Shown here in pieces: positions 9,859-19,315 of a stretch of 64,000 nucleotides of DNA. The stretch lies in NCBI RefSeq assembly GCF_039975415.1, contig NZ_JBDWHD010000002.1, one strand, 5' to 3'. The translations under genes were made by a program, and so were the position numbers. The DNA comes from Ascidiaceihabitans sp039975415. Its GTDB lineage: Bacteria > Pseudomonadota > Alphaproteobacteria > Rhodobacterales > Rhodobacteraceae. The stretch's first letter is position 1. Every line of letters starts with the position of its first letter. The notes beneath the pieces are model-generated. The model searched no databases, was not told the origin of the DNA, and worked only from the letters and a program-made list of their open reading frames with translations.

Positions 9859-11898
9859 ATGCCAGACCAACAGATCTTGAAGACCATGTGCCCAATGAAT
9901 TGTCACCCCACGCTCTGTGGGATGGAGGTGACGACCGTGGACGGTAAATTTGTGTCGATTGAAGGGGACGTAACCAATCCCGACAGTAAGGGTTTCCTGT
10001 GCATGCGTGGCAAAGCGGCACATCAGATCGTGGGCAATGAACGTCGACTGCTGAAACCTTTGACACGGCAATCGCGCGGATCAGATAGCTGGACCGAAAC
10101 GAGTTGGGACGGGGCTCTTGATGTTATCGCTGAACATATGAAACGGGTTGGGCCTGAGGCGGTGGGGTTTTGGCAAGGACATGGTAACTTTGCGAATGAT
10201 TACGCCTTTGGTTTGAAACGCTCACAGATGGATCGGTTTGCAAATCTTTATGGTTGCCAGTTTTGGAATCCGGCAATGATCTGTTGGGGCATGGGTGGAT
10301 TTGGACTTGGCATGACCGGTGCGCTGGAAACGTCAACCAAAGAGGACCTGAGCGCCAATTCAGAATTAATCATCATTTGGGGTGCCAATACTGTTAGTCA
10401 GGCCTCTACACTTCAACATGTTGAAACGGCCAAACGTCGTGGTGCTCGTATTGTGGTCATCGATGTTCGTAGGACTGAAGCCTCGGCGTTGGCGGATGAG
10501 GTAATCTTGGTGAGGCCGGGATCAGATGCAGCACTTGCCCTTGCGATGATGCATGTGATCATTTCGGAGGGGATTCTGGATACAGACTTTGTGGCTAAGA
10601 ATACCATAGGTTTTGAGGCGTTGGAGACCCACGTGCAGCCCATGACACCAGACTGGGGCGAAGCTCAAACAGGCGTTCCAGCCGCGACGATCATCAATTT
10701 GGCTCGAAGCTACGCCGCGACAACTGCCGTAATGATCGTCATAGGCGGGTCGTCCATGCATAAGGGCGACAATACTTGGAATGCGGCACGTGCGATTTCA
10801 TGTCTGCCCGCTCTGAACGGAAGTTTTGGTCAACCCGGCGGTGGGATCGGCCCGCGTCACGGTGGACGCAGCCACGGCGCAGGATTCAGAGATTTTTCTG
10901 CCCATGATCGTCGCAAACCTGGTGATTACGTACCAAACCAGATGGAGGCAATTATTGAGGCGCTTGAAAGTGGTGCGATAAAAATCTTTGTCTCGATCGG
11001 GTCTAACGTCCTTTCGTCTTTTCCCGACACCAATCGCGTCCGCGCCGCACTCGCCAAGGCCGAGCTGGTGGTTTCTTATGATATCTTTCCCAATCAGATG
11101 ATCCGCGAAGCCACAGATATTGTATTGCCCGGGACGATTTGGCTTGAGGAAATAGGCGCGAAATCGACAAACGCATATATCCACTTAACCGATAAAGCGC
11201 TACCGGTAGCAGGTGAAGCACAGCCCGCGTATGAAATATATAAGGGGCTCGCGGATAGGCTTGGCGTTGCTGATGTTTATCCTTGGGGAGATCAAGAAGA
11301 AGCCATGAACGCAGTGCTTGATCATCCTGCGACGAATTACACCACAGTCGAGGCATTACGCCAAAATGGAGGCCGGATGGCCTTGAACATATCGCACGTC
11401 GCCTATCCTGAATTGGATTTCACGACGCCTACTGGGAAGATTGAATTCTATTCTGATCGAGCTTATGGGATGGAGTTGCCGCCGCTTCCGATTGCCGCAG
11501 AAACCAGTGAGGCCGATGGGCTTATCCTGACCCATGGCCGGACATTCGCCCATTTTCATTCCTTTTACGATCACGGCCGTGCCATCCCGACGCTTGCAGC
11601 CCGCGAAGACGTCGCTGATTTATGGATATCTCCGGCTGATGCAGACATGCGATCAATTGCAAATGGCGACCAAGTCGAATTGTCGAATACGCTTGGTGTT
11701 TTTCTGGCCCGCGCAAAGGTCACACCACGCGTGCCAAAGGGAACGGTTTGGATAAGAGATGGCTGGCCTGGATTAAATGTCCTGACTAATGGCACGTCGG
11801 TTCTTCCATCAGCAGCACTGAACGAATTTCCATTTTCCGTCGGCCAAAACGGTTTTGGCGCACGGGTTGAAATTCGATCCGTTAACGATTGTTTATAA
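9859..11898 (+). CDS. Cytoplasmic molybdopterin-dependent oxidoreductase (679 aa)
   Basis: A member of the DMSO-reductase family. The N-terminus carries a [4Fe-4S] site: C11-x3-C15-x4-C20, with the fourth cysteine in GFLCMRGKAAH. A bis-MGD-binding domain follows, with family signatures LIIIWGANTV and ARIVVIDVRRTEA. The C-terminal molybdopterin dinucleotide-binding domain has LILTHGRTFAHFHS and AALNEFPFS. There is no Tat signal, so it should act in the cytoplasm. No electron-transfer subunit, chaperone or cofactor gene is adjacent. Substrate is unknown; the length would fit formate dehydrogenase-like, thiosulfate reductase-like or acetylene hydratase-like members. Its position inside a defence-loaded transposon is odd. 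Confidence 0.85.
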   Translation: MPDQQILKTMCPMNCHPTLCGMEVTTVDGKFVSIEGDVTNPDSKGFLCMRGKAAHQIVGNERRLLKPLTRQSRGSDSWTETSWDGALDVIAEHMKRVGPEAVGFWQGHGNFANDYAFGLKRSQMDRFANLYGCQFWNPAMICWGMGGFGLGMTGALETSTKEDLSANSELIIIWGANTVSQASTLQHVETAKRRGARIVVIDVRRTEASALADEVILVRPGSDAALALAMMHVIISEGILDTDFVAKNTIGFEALETHVQPMTPDWGEAQTGVPAATIINLARSYAATTAVMIVIGGSSMHKGDNTWNAARAISCLPALNGSFGQPGGGIGPRHGGRSHGAGFRDFSAHDRRKPGDYVPNQMEAIIEALESGAIKIFVSIGSNVLSSFPDTNRVRAALAKAELVVSYDIFPNQMIREATDIVLPGTIWLEEIGAKSTNAYIHLTDKALPVAGEAQPAYEIYKGLADRLGVADVYPWGDQEEAMNAVLDHPATNYTTVEALRQNGGRMALNISHVAYPELDFTTPTGKIEFYSDRAYGMELPPLPIAAETSEADGLILTHGRTFAHFHSFYDHGRAIPTLAAREDVADLWISPADADMRSIANGDQVELSNTLGVFLARAKVTPRVPKGTVWIRDGWPGLNVLTNGTSVLPSAALNEFPFSVGQNGFGARVEIRSVNDCL

Positions 11899-12249
11899 GT
11901 ACGGAGTATTCTGTCGCCAAGGACGTTCGCAATTCTATTTATTGTGATATGGATCGGTGAAACCGACGTGCAGAAAGCCGGTTTTCCATGACAATTCAGA
12001 TGCCGAAGCCCCACTTCCGTTCCGACGGCTAACTTTGGCTAGGTTCCAATTCCTCGCACAACGTATCGCCTTTGGAGCCGGGCCTTAAGCGGCCATTGGC
12101 GCTGCCGCCGCGAGCGGCGGCTTTGTCCGCTGTCTACTAGTTCATGCGCGGTGTAGCGAAAGGCAACTGATCCCGGGTCCGAAGGAAGACTAAAAAGCAA
12201 GTGTTGGCATTAATAAGAGAATCTCCACAGTTTCTAAACGCCGGGCACC
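11899..12249. other. Intergenic stretch with one GC hairpin
   Basis: The hairpin GCCGCC-GCGAGC-GGCGGC at 12104-12121 is followed by CTTTGT. It could be a weak terminator, but it lies about 200 nt past the molybdoenzyme stop. I see no gene here. Confidence 0.4.
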
Positions 12250-12837
12250 ATGATAACGGCAGACAAACCAACATTTCTGTGCGGTCTATTGATGAGTAGA
12301 GAGAGCAAATTTTTGAGCCTTGTGCTCCGGCACAAACCTGAAGAGATAGATCTTCAGCTCGACAAGCATGGGTGGGTCGAAGTTGACCAGCTGTTGCGAA
12401 AAATGAAAAAGGCCAATCGAAGGCTGAACCGTGAAGAACTGATCCAAATCGTCGAAGCCAATGAGAAGAAGCGCTTCACGTTGTCCGAAGACGGGTTGAG
12501 GATTAGGGCGGCTCAAGGTCATTCGATCGACGTGGATCTTGGTTTGCAGGCGCTGCGCCCACCGAATGAACTCTACCACGGGACCGCAACCGCAAACCTC
12601 GATGCGATTTTCGCCGATGGGCTGAATTCTGGGCGTCGTCAGCAAGTGCACCTGTCTCTCGACCAAGAGACAGCCGAACGGGTCGGCCAGCGACACGGAA
12701 AACCAGTTGTTCTGCGCGTCGAAGCTGAGAAGATGTTCAAGGATGGGTTCGAGTTTTTTCGTGCCGACAACGGCGTTTGGCTGACGGACGAGGTTCCAAC
12801 AAGATTTCTTGGTTTCGGACAGATCTCTGGACAATAG
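12250..12837 (+). CDS. kptA: RNA 2'-phosphotransferase KptA/Tpt1
   Basis: It transfers an internal 2'-phosphate of RNA to NAD+, giving ADP-ribose 1''-2'' cyclic phosphate. Family signatures are SKFLSLVLRHKPE at the N-terminus, LYHGTA in the NAD-binding half, VHLS, and the closing FFRADNGVWLT. The winged-helix lobe comes first and the ADP-ribosyltransferase-like lobe second, and length matches E. coli KptA. An internal ATG at 12292 (MSRESKFLSL) is an equally plausible start; neither has a clear ribosome-binding site. Bacteria lack the splicing pathway that uses this enzyme in yeast, so its role here is open. Its location between defence cargo and the tns operon suggests RNA repair or damage reversal, which is inference. 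Confidence 0.9.
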   Translation: MITADKPTFLCGLLMSRESKFLSLVLRHKPEEIDLQLDKHGWVEVDQLLRKMKKANRRLNREELIQIVEANEKKRFTLSEDGLRIRAAQGHSIDVDLGLQALRPPNELYHGTATANLDAIFADGLNSGRRQQVHLSLDQETAERVGQRHGKPVVLRVEAEKMFKDGFEFFRADNGVWLTDEVPTRFLGFGQISGQ

Positions 12838-13077
12838 TGTAGTGCAGATCTGAACAACTGCATGAACTTGTTATCTTTACGGAAATTTCATCTGGCAGAG
12901 TGCTGCTATGTTAATAGTAGTTTTAGATTTAACCTAAGTATCTGATGGGGAACGATAAAAGGTCGAGTCTCATCCGATTCACCCTTATAAGGCTCGCTGT
13001 AATTCGTATCCTGTACACGCGGTGACACTAAATATGGTGCGCCGAATATTGTACTTTGCCAATGAGGCTGGCGGCTA

Positions 13078-13311
13078 ATGAATGAGCGGCTTACGGATGC
13101 GGAATCGCTGAAATACCAGTTAAAGATGGCTGGATATTCTTTGGCTGAGGTAGCCGAAAAAGTAGGCGTTTCTCGTAGCTTAGTCAGCAAAGTGCTTCAT
13201 AGAAGCCGTCGCTCAAAAGAGGTCCAGAAGTTCATCGCGCGTCAACTCGACACTCCAGTCGATGAACTCTTCGGCCCAATTCAGGAAAATATGGAGGTCT
13301 CGGATGAATAG
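13078..13311 (+). CDS. Ner/Nlp-like helix-turn-helix regulator (77 aa)
   Basis: A small DNA-binding protein. The helix-turn-helix is AEVAEKVGVSRSLVSKVLHR (residues ~22-42), resembling the Ner regulators of Mu-like phages. It precedes tnsA by 178 nt on the same strand and is the obvious candidate regulator of the tns operon. AATAT and ATATT arms at 13031-13050, and repeated TGTAC tracts just upstream, may be its own operator. Bases 12838-13077 contain no other gene. Confidence 0.75.
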   Translation: MNERLTDAESLKYQLKMAGYSLAEVAEKVGVSRSLVSKVLHRSRRSKEVQKFIARQLDTPVDELFGPIQENMEVSDE

Positions 13312-13489
13312 TTAACAATTCCCCGAGAAGGCGAAAACCCTCTCTCGTCATCGACGATTGAGGGCTCTCTGTAGGTAGATTTCGACGCCACCTCAGGCGA
13401 ACTTCCCTTCTCATTCGCCAAAAGTCAAGCTGCGACGCCGTTTTTTGCGGCGGCGTTAGCTATTGTTTTCACGCAAATGAGGGAGGCGC

Positions 13490-14266
13490 ATGATGTCGTC
13501 ACCAACAGATGACCTGCGGGTCAAAGATCAACCAACAAGAACACCGAAATCTGAACCTTGTGCTCGACAATCCTATGTGGATTGCTCGTTCGGGTTCGTT
13601 AAGATCCCGTTAGAAAGCGCTGGAACTAGAAAGCTCAGCAAGCGATCTCGACAAAGCAGCCGGGGCGGGATCCCATTCTTTAGCCAGAAGCTGAAAAAGT
13701 ACATCACTTTGAAAACCGAAAGCCACCTTGAGGGGGATGGCTTGTTTGTCGCCATGGCTGATCCGGAGGTTGTTCATATCTGGGACCAGCCCAGTTCAGT
13801 TACGTACACATGCGAGGATGGTCGTGAGGTGGCTTATACGGCGGATGCGCTTATCGAGTATAAGTCTGGTTTCAAGGTGTTGGTCGAAACAAAACCATTT
13901 GCGATCGCCCAAAGGCGAAATACAGAGCTGAAGTTGAAGCATATCGCGCAGTTCGTACCGCCGGAATTTGCAAACCAAATCTCCCTCTTCACTGAGAAAA
14001 GCTGCCCGAAATGGTTCGTTGCAGACGCCCGTCGTGTGCATGAGTTTAGTAAGAACCCAGACCCCGAAGCAGATGATGCCGTCCAAAGTGTAATAACCTG
14101 CTTGGCAGGAGAAACCACGATAGGCGCGCTTGTTCGTGAGACTGACCTTGCCGGTCGAGGCTTCCGCGCAGCGTACCGCACGGTTTTTCGCGGCGAGATC
14201 CGCAGACTAAAAGCGGCATCCCTGACCAGAGATAGCCTTGTAGTCAAAGGGGGGAGCATCGCATGA
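13490..14266 (+). CDS. tnsA: TnsA-like transposon endonuclease (258 aa)
   Basis: TnsA cuts the 5' ends of the element so that Tn7-type transposition is cut-and-paste. The restriction-nuclease-like residues appear intact: E77 (with E81) in TESHLEGDGLF, D119 in TADALIEY, and E133-x-K135 in LVETKP. GGGAGG lies just before the ATG at 13490. The stop overlaps the tnsB start as ATGA. An inverted repeat (ACGCCG/CGGCGT, about 13438-13456) in front of the gene could be an operator. Confidence 0.9.
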   Translation: MMSSPTDDLRVKDQPTRTPKSEPCARQSYVDCSFGFVKIPLESAGTRKLSKRSRQSSRGGIPFFSQKLKKYITLKTESHLEGDGLFVAMADPEVVHIWDQPSSVTYTCEDGREVAYTADALIEYKSGFKVLVETKPFAIAQRRNTELKLKHIAQFVPPEFANQISLFTEKSCPKWFVADARRVHEFSKNPDPEADDAVQSVITCLAGETTIGALVRETDLAGRGFRAAYRTVFRGEIRRLKAASLTRDSLVVKGGSIA

Positions 14267-16404
14267 AAAATGCACCGATATTCAGAATTTATCCCCACGA
14301 CAAGGTCGACTACCTTGGCTCAAACTGGAGGGCGTTCACACACGGGTCCGAGGGTGTTGTACTTCGCAGTGTAGAAGACCCCGAGATCTTCGACACCATA
14401 CCACATGAGAAGCTCAGGCGATTGTTGAAAGCGCCGCATTTCAAAATCTGGCCTGGGCATTACTCTCAAAAATCAGCGCGCTTCCGGGCCGTCGGCACGG
14501 AAGAACTGATTACGAACCTTCCCCCATGGCAGCAAGAAACGATCCGCCATCGGTTGTTTTGCGTCCAAAGGTGGCTGACTGAAGAGGATGCTGGGAATGT
14601 AAAGCGAACGCCTCTGTGTTCGGCAGCGTTCATCACTGCGCTTGATGTCGAAATGATGAAGAGGTGTATCGGTAATAAATTTCAGCATAAGAAACGGCAA
14701 ACGGGCCAAAAAGTTGAAATCACATTCGGGCCATCTTTCGACACTCTAATCAGATGGGTCAGAAAGTACGAGAAGTCGGGTTGCGACCCGATGAGTCTCA
14801 AAGACGGAAGATGTAATTCAGGCAACTGGAATCGGAAGTTCTGCGACGAAACTTATGCCTTCATTGATGACCAAATTCTTGCTTACGCTTCGCCCGATAG
14901 GCCCTATGCAAATGCTGTGGCATTAGAAACCCAGTGGGCAATTGATGATCTGAACGAAATTCGAGCAGAGGCGGGTGAAAATCTGCTGGGGCGACCGTGC
15001 AGTAGACAAATCGAGCGGTATATCTCAGATCTTCCACCGTTTTTTGTAACGTGTGAGCGTGAAGGGATTGATCGTGGGCGTAGTCAATTCATGAGTTCTT
15101 CGGCTGGCCTAGAAACGCTCATACCGTGCGAACGCTTTGAGATGGATGGCTGGAAGGGAGATTTCATGATCTTGCTTCGGGATTCTGGCATTGCGAGTAA
15201 GCTGCCTCCTGAAATCCTGAAGAAAATTCCTAGAAAACGTGTTTGGGTGTACGTCGTAATTGACCATGCGACACGGTGCGTTGTTGGGTTGCGCGTTGTT
15301 ATGAGCGGCAAGGCTGACGAAACTGTGCGTGTCCTCGAAATGGCAACCCGCGACAAAACGGCAATATCAGATGCCGTTGGCACAACCTCTGATTGGGTCG
15401 AAGGGGGCGGGTTCTCAATGGTCGTGTCTGATCAGGGAAGCGAATTTGCAAATGATCGGTACGAAACCGCCGTGCTGGCCGCACTAGCTGCTTATGAGAG
15501 AAATCGTGCTGCGGCCCCTTCCTTAAGGGGGGTCAATGAACGGCTGTTCGGTGTTTTTTCAACTAAATTGACGCCAATGATGAGTGGTCGGACGTTTGGG
15601 AACATTTTTGAACGGGGCGATGTCGACCCGGCTTCCACGGCGGCGTTAACACCTGAGCAGCTTTTGCGCATCTTGATTTGGTATGTTGTCGATATCTATC
15701 ACAGGACCCCTCATTCTGGCATTGGCTACACGGCCCCATCAGTCAAATGGGCAGAACTTACCAAAGAAGTAGGGACAACCGCACCGCCAGATGGCTATCG
15801 GATGCGTGCGGCTTTTGGAGAAGCACTCACTCGTCGAGTTGACGGGACAGGCTTTCTTGTGAATGGAATTCGATATACGTGTCCCAAACTCAGAAAGTTC
15901 TTCGTTGATCACTATATGTGCGACGTCAACCTACGTGTGGACCCCTATGACATTAGCTGGATCGTTGTTCAGGTCGACGACGCGTGGGTTGCAGCTTATT
16001 CTACTATCCCTGATCTTGAGGGTGTCACCTCGGAAGAATGGTCTGGTGCGAATTTGGCGCGAAAACGAAAGGGTCAGGAGCAATTCGAGCGTGACCTCCC
16101 AGCTATTCGAAGAGCGATTGCGTCGATCCGGAAAATCAATGGGGACGCAGCTGCCTTGGTTGGGCTTACCCCTAAGAGGTTAACGGCTGACTATATCAAC
16201 AAGCTGGAAGAAGAGCTCTTCAGCGGGGAAGAGGTCATTCCGTGGAGCGATCCAGAGCCAATCCCTGATGTTGGCGAAATCTTCGCTTCAGGTACGCCCA
16301 CAGGTCAATCCAGTCATGAACCACCAAAATCAGAAACGCCTGCGACAGATATTCCTAGATCTTCGGATCTCCCGTCCAATTGGACACTGGAGGGCGACAA
16401 ATGA
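14263..16404 (+). CDS. tnsB: TnsB-like DDE transposase (713 aa)
   Basis: TnsB binds the element ends, and its RNase H-fold core cuts and joins the 3' ends. Catalytic residues are visible as D295 (FEMDGW), D390 (VVSDQGSEF) and E426 (GVNERLFG). Helix-turn-helix DNA-binding domains occupy roughly the first 260 residues and a Mu-type beta-barrel follows the core. The proline-rich tail probably contacts TnsC. The ATG overlaps the tnsA stop and the stop overlaps the tnsC start (ATGA both times), so the three genes are translationally coupled. Nothing in it looks damaged. Confidence 0.93.
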   Translation: MKNAPIFRIYPHDKVDYLGSNWRAFTHGSEGVVLRSVEDPEIFDTIPHEKLRRLLKAPHFKIWPGHYSQKSARFRAVGTEELITNLPPWQQETIRHRLFCVQRWLTEEDAGNVKRTPLCSAAFITALDVEMMKRCIGNKFQHKKRQTGQKVEITFGPSFDTLIRWVRKYEKSGCDPMSLKDGRCNSGNWNRKFCDETYAFIDDQILAYASPDRPYANAVALETQWAIDDLNEIRAEAGENLLGRPCSRQIERYISDLPPFFVTCEREGIDRGRSQFMSSSAGLETLIPCERFEMDGWKGDFMILLRDSGIASKLPPEILKKIPRKRVWVYVVIDHATRCVVGLRVVMSGKADETVRVLEMATRDKTAISDAVGTTSDWVEGGGFSMVVSDQGSEFANDRYETAVLAALAAYERNRAAAPSLRGVNERLFGVFSTKLTPMMSGRTFGNIFERGDVDPASTAALTPEQLLRILIWYVVDIYHRTPHSGIGYTAPSVKWAELTKEVGTTAPPDGYRMRAAFGEALTRRVDGTGFLVNGIRYTCPKLRKFFVDHYMCDVNLRVDPYDISWIVVQVDDAWVAAYSTIPDLEGVTSEEWSGANLARKRKGQEQFERDLPAIRRAIASIRKINGDAAALVGLTPKRLTADYINKLEEELFSGEEVIPWSDPEPIPDVGEIFASGTPTGQSSHEPPKSETPATDIPRSSDLPSNWTLEGDK

Positions 16405-17402
16405 ACGTACAGAGCAAGGAGGAAGTTCTCGAAAGTAATGCGGATCGTATGGTGCAACTCAGCAAACTGTTTGTGCGGCACGACCGTTTTCTTGATCTCG
16501 AGCAACGAATTGCCGCTCTAGCGCGCCAGCGACGCGCGGAAATTAGGGATGGAGAGCCACGGGAACGAAAAGGGCTTTCAGTGATCGGCCCTTCTGGTGC
16601 TGGAAAGTCGAAGTCGCTTGCGAAGATTAAGAACCAATATCAAGGGCCCCGGGAAGGGGCCCCTGATGACCGTGTCGGTTCCTTCGTGACAGTCGAGACA
16701 CCTTCACCTGGAACACTCAAATCGACTGGTATCGCAACACTTGAAGCTCTTAACTTTCAGGTCGTTGGGGATCCGAACGCGTCGGAAATATGGAGGTTGG
16801 TGCGGCATCATCTCCATATGCATAAGGTCACTTTTTTGCATTTCGATGAGGCGCAGGATTTTATCCTGAACCAATCTGGCCGGGAATCAACCAGCGTTAT
16901 CAATACAATTAAGAGCCTGACGCAATGCAAGAAGTGGCCAGTTTCTGTCATACTGTCAGGGAACACTGTTCTAGCCGATTTTCTTGATAGCGATTTTCAA
17001 CTTGGGCGAAGGGTCCCACCCGTATTTTTTGAGAACCTCGTACCCGAAACTGACCTGAGTGACGTCGAACATATCTTGTCCCAGTATTTGAGTGCGGCAG
17101 GTTTGGAACTTCAGAGACCTACCGATATGGACGACTTTTTAGCAAGGCTCATTTTTTCGGCATCATGCCAACTAGGGTTGGTGTTTGAGTTTATCCTGGA
17201 AGCCATTCAGCGGGTCTTTGATGCTCAGCGACTACGGCTCGGTGTTGATGATTTTCGCGACGTTTATCGAGATCGTACTGGCGCTGTTAATGGCGCAAAT
17301 CCGTTTGTCGCAAGTGATTACCAAGGGATCAACACGCGGGTCGTTCTTGAGGGCAAGTTGACTAAACAGAAGGGCCCGAAGAAAGCGTGGGTGACGTCGT
17401 GA
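16401..17402 (+). CDS. tnsC: TnsC-like AAA+ ATPase, transposition regulator (333 aa)
   Basis: It links target selector and transposase by forming ATP-dependent filaments on target DNA. Walker A GPSGAGKS is at residues 63-70, Walker B FLHFDEAQD ends at 153, and a sensor-type VSVILSGN follows. I took the ATG at 16401, which overlaps the tnsB stop and has GGAGG upstream, rather than an earlier in-frame start at 16380. The stop overlaps the tniQ start (GTGA). Length and motifs match the TniB/TnsC family. Confidence 0.92.
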   Translation: MNVQSKEEVLESNADRMVQLSKLFVRHDRFLDLEQRIAALARQRRAEIRDGEPRERKGLSVIGPSGAGKSKSLAKIKNQYQGPREGAPDDRVGSFVTVETPSPGTLKSTGIATLEALNFQVVGDPNASEIWRLVRHHLHMHKVTFLHFDEAQDFILNQSGRESTSVINTIKSLTQCKKWPVSVILSGNTVLADFLDSDFQLGRRVPPVFFENLVPETDLSDVEHILSQYLSAAGLELQRPTDMDDFLARLIFSASCQLGLVFEFILEAIQRVFDAQRLRLGVDDFRDVYRDRTGAVNGANPFVASDYQGINTRVVLEGKLTKQKGPKKAWVTS

Positions 17403-19207
17403 AGTATGGGCGACTTGGGCTAACTCTTCCGGTCGGTGAGCATGAACCAGCGGTGACATATGCCTCCCGAATAGCAGCTTTGAACGGTTGCAATAGTCTA
17501 TGGTCCTTCTGCGGTTTGACTGGGCTGTCAGCCCTGAAATTGGCTCAGGGGGATGCGGAGACGTTAAAACACTTGTCTGATCTCACTGGGACAGATGTTT
17601 CGGCTTTGACCAGATTTACACCTTGCACCGAGACACGGGCGACCCGTTGTCTAGGAGGGCAGATATTTCCCAACAAAGACATCAAAATTCAAACACAGCA
17701 TATTTGTCCTAAGTGCATTCTAGATAGTTCTATCGATCGTGAATTGTACTTCGCCGCACCTCGCGTGTTTTGGTATTTGGACTTCGTACGCACGTGTCCG
17801 AAGCACGGTCTTTTACTCGTGCCATTGCCGGAGCGACAAAAGGGCTGGTTTCCCTATGACTTTGCTGCACGGCTCAAGAGATCTCAGATATCAAGAGACC
17901 AGTTGGTCGATTTGATCGCGCCAGCGCCGAACAAAGTCGACCAATTTTCGATCAGTTTACTATCCGGGGACGCTGATCGCTCTTGGCTGGGCAATTCCGA
18001 CGCGTATGTTGTGTCCCGCACCAGTGAGAGGCTGGGATGCGCCGTCGAAGGAGTGACGTCGGCAAAGTATCTCGCCCGATCTGAACTGGCGAGATTAGCT
18101 GATATCGGGTTTGCGGTATTGTCAGATGGGCCCGACGCTTTGCGTGCCACCTTGCTCGACTTGATAAACAAGCGAGGTCGTTCGGGTACACGGCGCGTTT
18201 TTGGAGTTTTCTTCAACCTGATGGACGGAAAAATGGGTCAGAAAATTCCATCAGTTCGCAATGTGTTGAGGGAGGTCATTCTAGAAAACTTCGTAGTTCA
18301 TCCCGGTGACAAATTGCTTGGAGAGCTATGTGTGAAGCGCAGGTTTCACTCTCTACAGTCGGCTGCCGACCAAACCGGGGTACATCCAACAAAAGTCGCG
18401 AGTGTGCTGACTGCCGCCGGTCTGATTCCGCGACCTGAAGATACAAATTCCATCCAAATCGAAGCGGAGCCTGCCGAAGAGATGTTGCGTAGGCTGTCGA
18501 ATGCGGTTCTCACGAGGGACGCCCTCAAATTCCTTGGGCTACCATGGCGGCACCTGATGAGCCTGCAGGACGCTGGGTTGATTTCGCCGATAAACCCAGC
18601 ATGCGGAGGGCAGTACATGTATTGCCGACATGACCTCAGTCGTCTTCGGGACGCGCTGTGTCAGAATGGATGCAACATAGAACAGGAAGACGACAGTTTG
18701 GTGCCCATTTATAAGGCCGCCAATCAGTCAGTTTGCGGTATTGCAGAAGTCGTGAAGCTGCTTGTGTCAGGAAAAATTCAGATTGTCGGCCTAATGCAAG
18801 GCCTACGAACTTTTGACGCCATTCGGGTCGATCCAAAAGAGGTCTTTGAGGGGCTTCCATCCTATGAAGCTGTAGAAGCCGCGCTGACGCGGGAAGAGTT
18901 GTTAAAGCAATTCGGGGTCTGTGGCGCGACTGTCGCATTTCTTCTTCGAGAGGGGCATTTTGATGAGTTTCGAACGCGCTGCCGTACATCACGCAAGATT
19001 CGTTCATATGTAACCAAAGCTAGTGTCGATCGCTTCTCAGAAGAATACGTTAGCCTCAGGAACTTGGCAGTTGAGAGGCAGATCTCTGGGCGCGCACTAA
19101 GCCATAGCTTAAAGGGCAAAGGGATTTATGAATTGCCAGTTCCTTCCAGGTGTCGTGGTCGTTTTTTCCGCCGCGCTGACGTGAATTTGGTAAATGAATT
19201 ATCTTAA
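17399..19207 (+). CDS. tniQ: TniQ/TnsD-family target selector (602 aa)
   Basis: The N-terminal TniQ domain carries a zinc site, C103-x2-C106 and C133-x2-H136 (HICPKC and TCPKHG). The long C-terminal half contains several predicted helix-turn-helix segments, like the sequence-specific TnsD of Tn7. As the only TniQ protein in the element it should choose the insertion site. Since the element sits 17 bp past nrdJ, recognition of the nrdJ 3' coding end is the natural prediction. The GTG start at 17399 overlaps the tnsC stop; an in-frame GTG at 17387 is an alternative. No Cas genes or second TniQ are present. Confidence 0.88.
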   Translation: MKYGRLGLTLPVGEHEPAVTYASRIAALNGCNSLWSFCGLTGLSALKLAQGDAETLKHLSDLTGTDVSALTRFTPCTETRATRCLGGQIFPNKDIKIQTQHICPKCILDSSIDRELYFAAPRVFWYLDFVRTCPKHGLLLVPLPERQKGWFPYDFAARLKRSQISRDQLVDLIAPAPNKVDQFSISLLSGDADRSWLGNSDAYVVSRTSERLGCAVEGVTSAKYLARSELARLADIGFAVLSDGPDALRATLLDLINKRGRSGTRRVFGVFFNLMDGKMGQKIPSVRNVLREVILENFVVHPGDKLLGELCVKRRFHSLQSAADQTGVHPTKVASVLTAAGLIPRPEDTNSIQIEAEPAEEMLRRLSNAVLTRDALKFLGLPWRHLMSLQDAGLISPINPACGGQYMYCRHDLSRLRDALCQNGCNIEQEDDSLVPIYKAANQSVCGIAEVVKLLVSGKIQIVGLMQGLRTFDAIRVDPKEVFEGLPSYEAVEAALTREELLKQFGVCGATVAFLLREGHFDEFRTRCRTSRKIRSYVTKASVDRFSEEYVSLRNLAVERQISGRALSHSLKGKGIYELPVPSRCRGRFFRRADVNLVNELS

Positions 19208-19315
19208 ACATAAGCGCGTGATCGCGTTGCTGATCGCATTGGCATGTGTTTGTATTAAGGAATTGATTTACGCTGGACCATCAATTCGTTCTAGCGAAAA
19301 CAGCGATTGAGCATC

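Noticed and set aside
13320..13480. Terminator after the Ner-like gene
   Set aside because: The inverted repeats before tnsA lack a T-run after the stem; operator use is equally likely.
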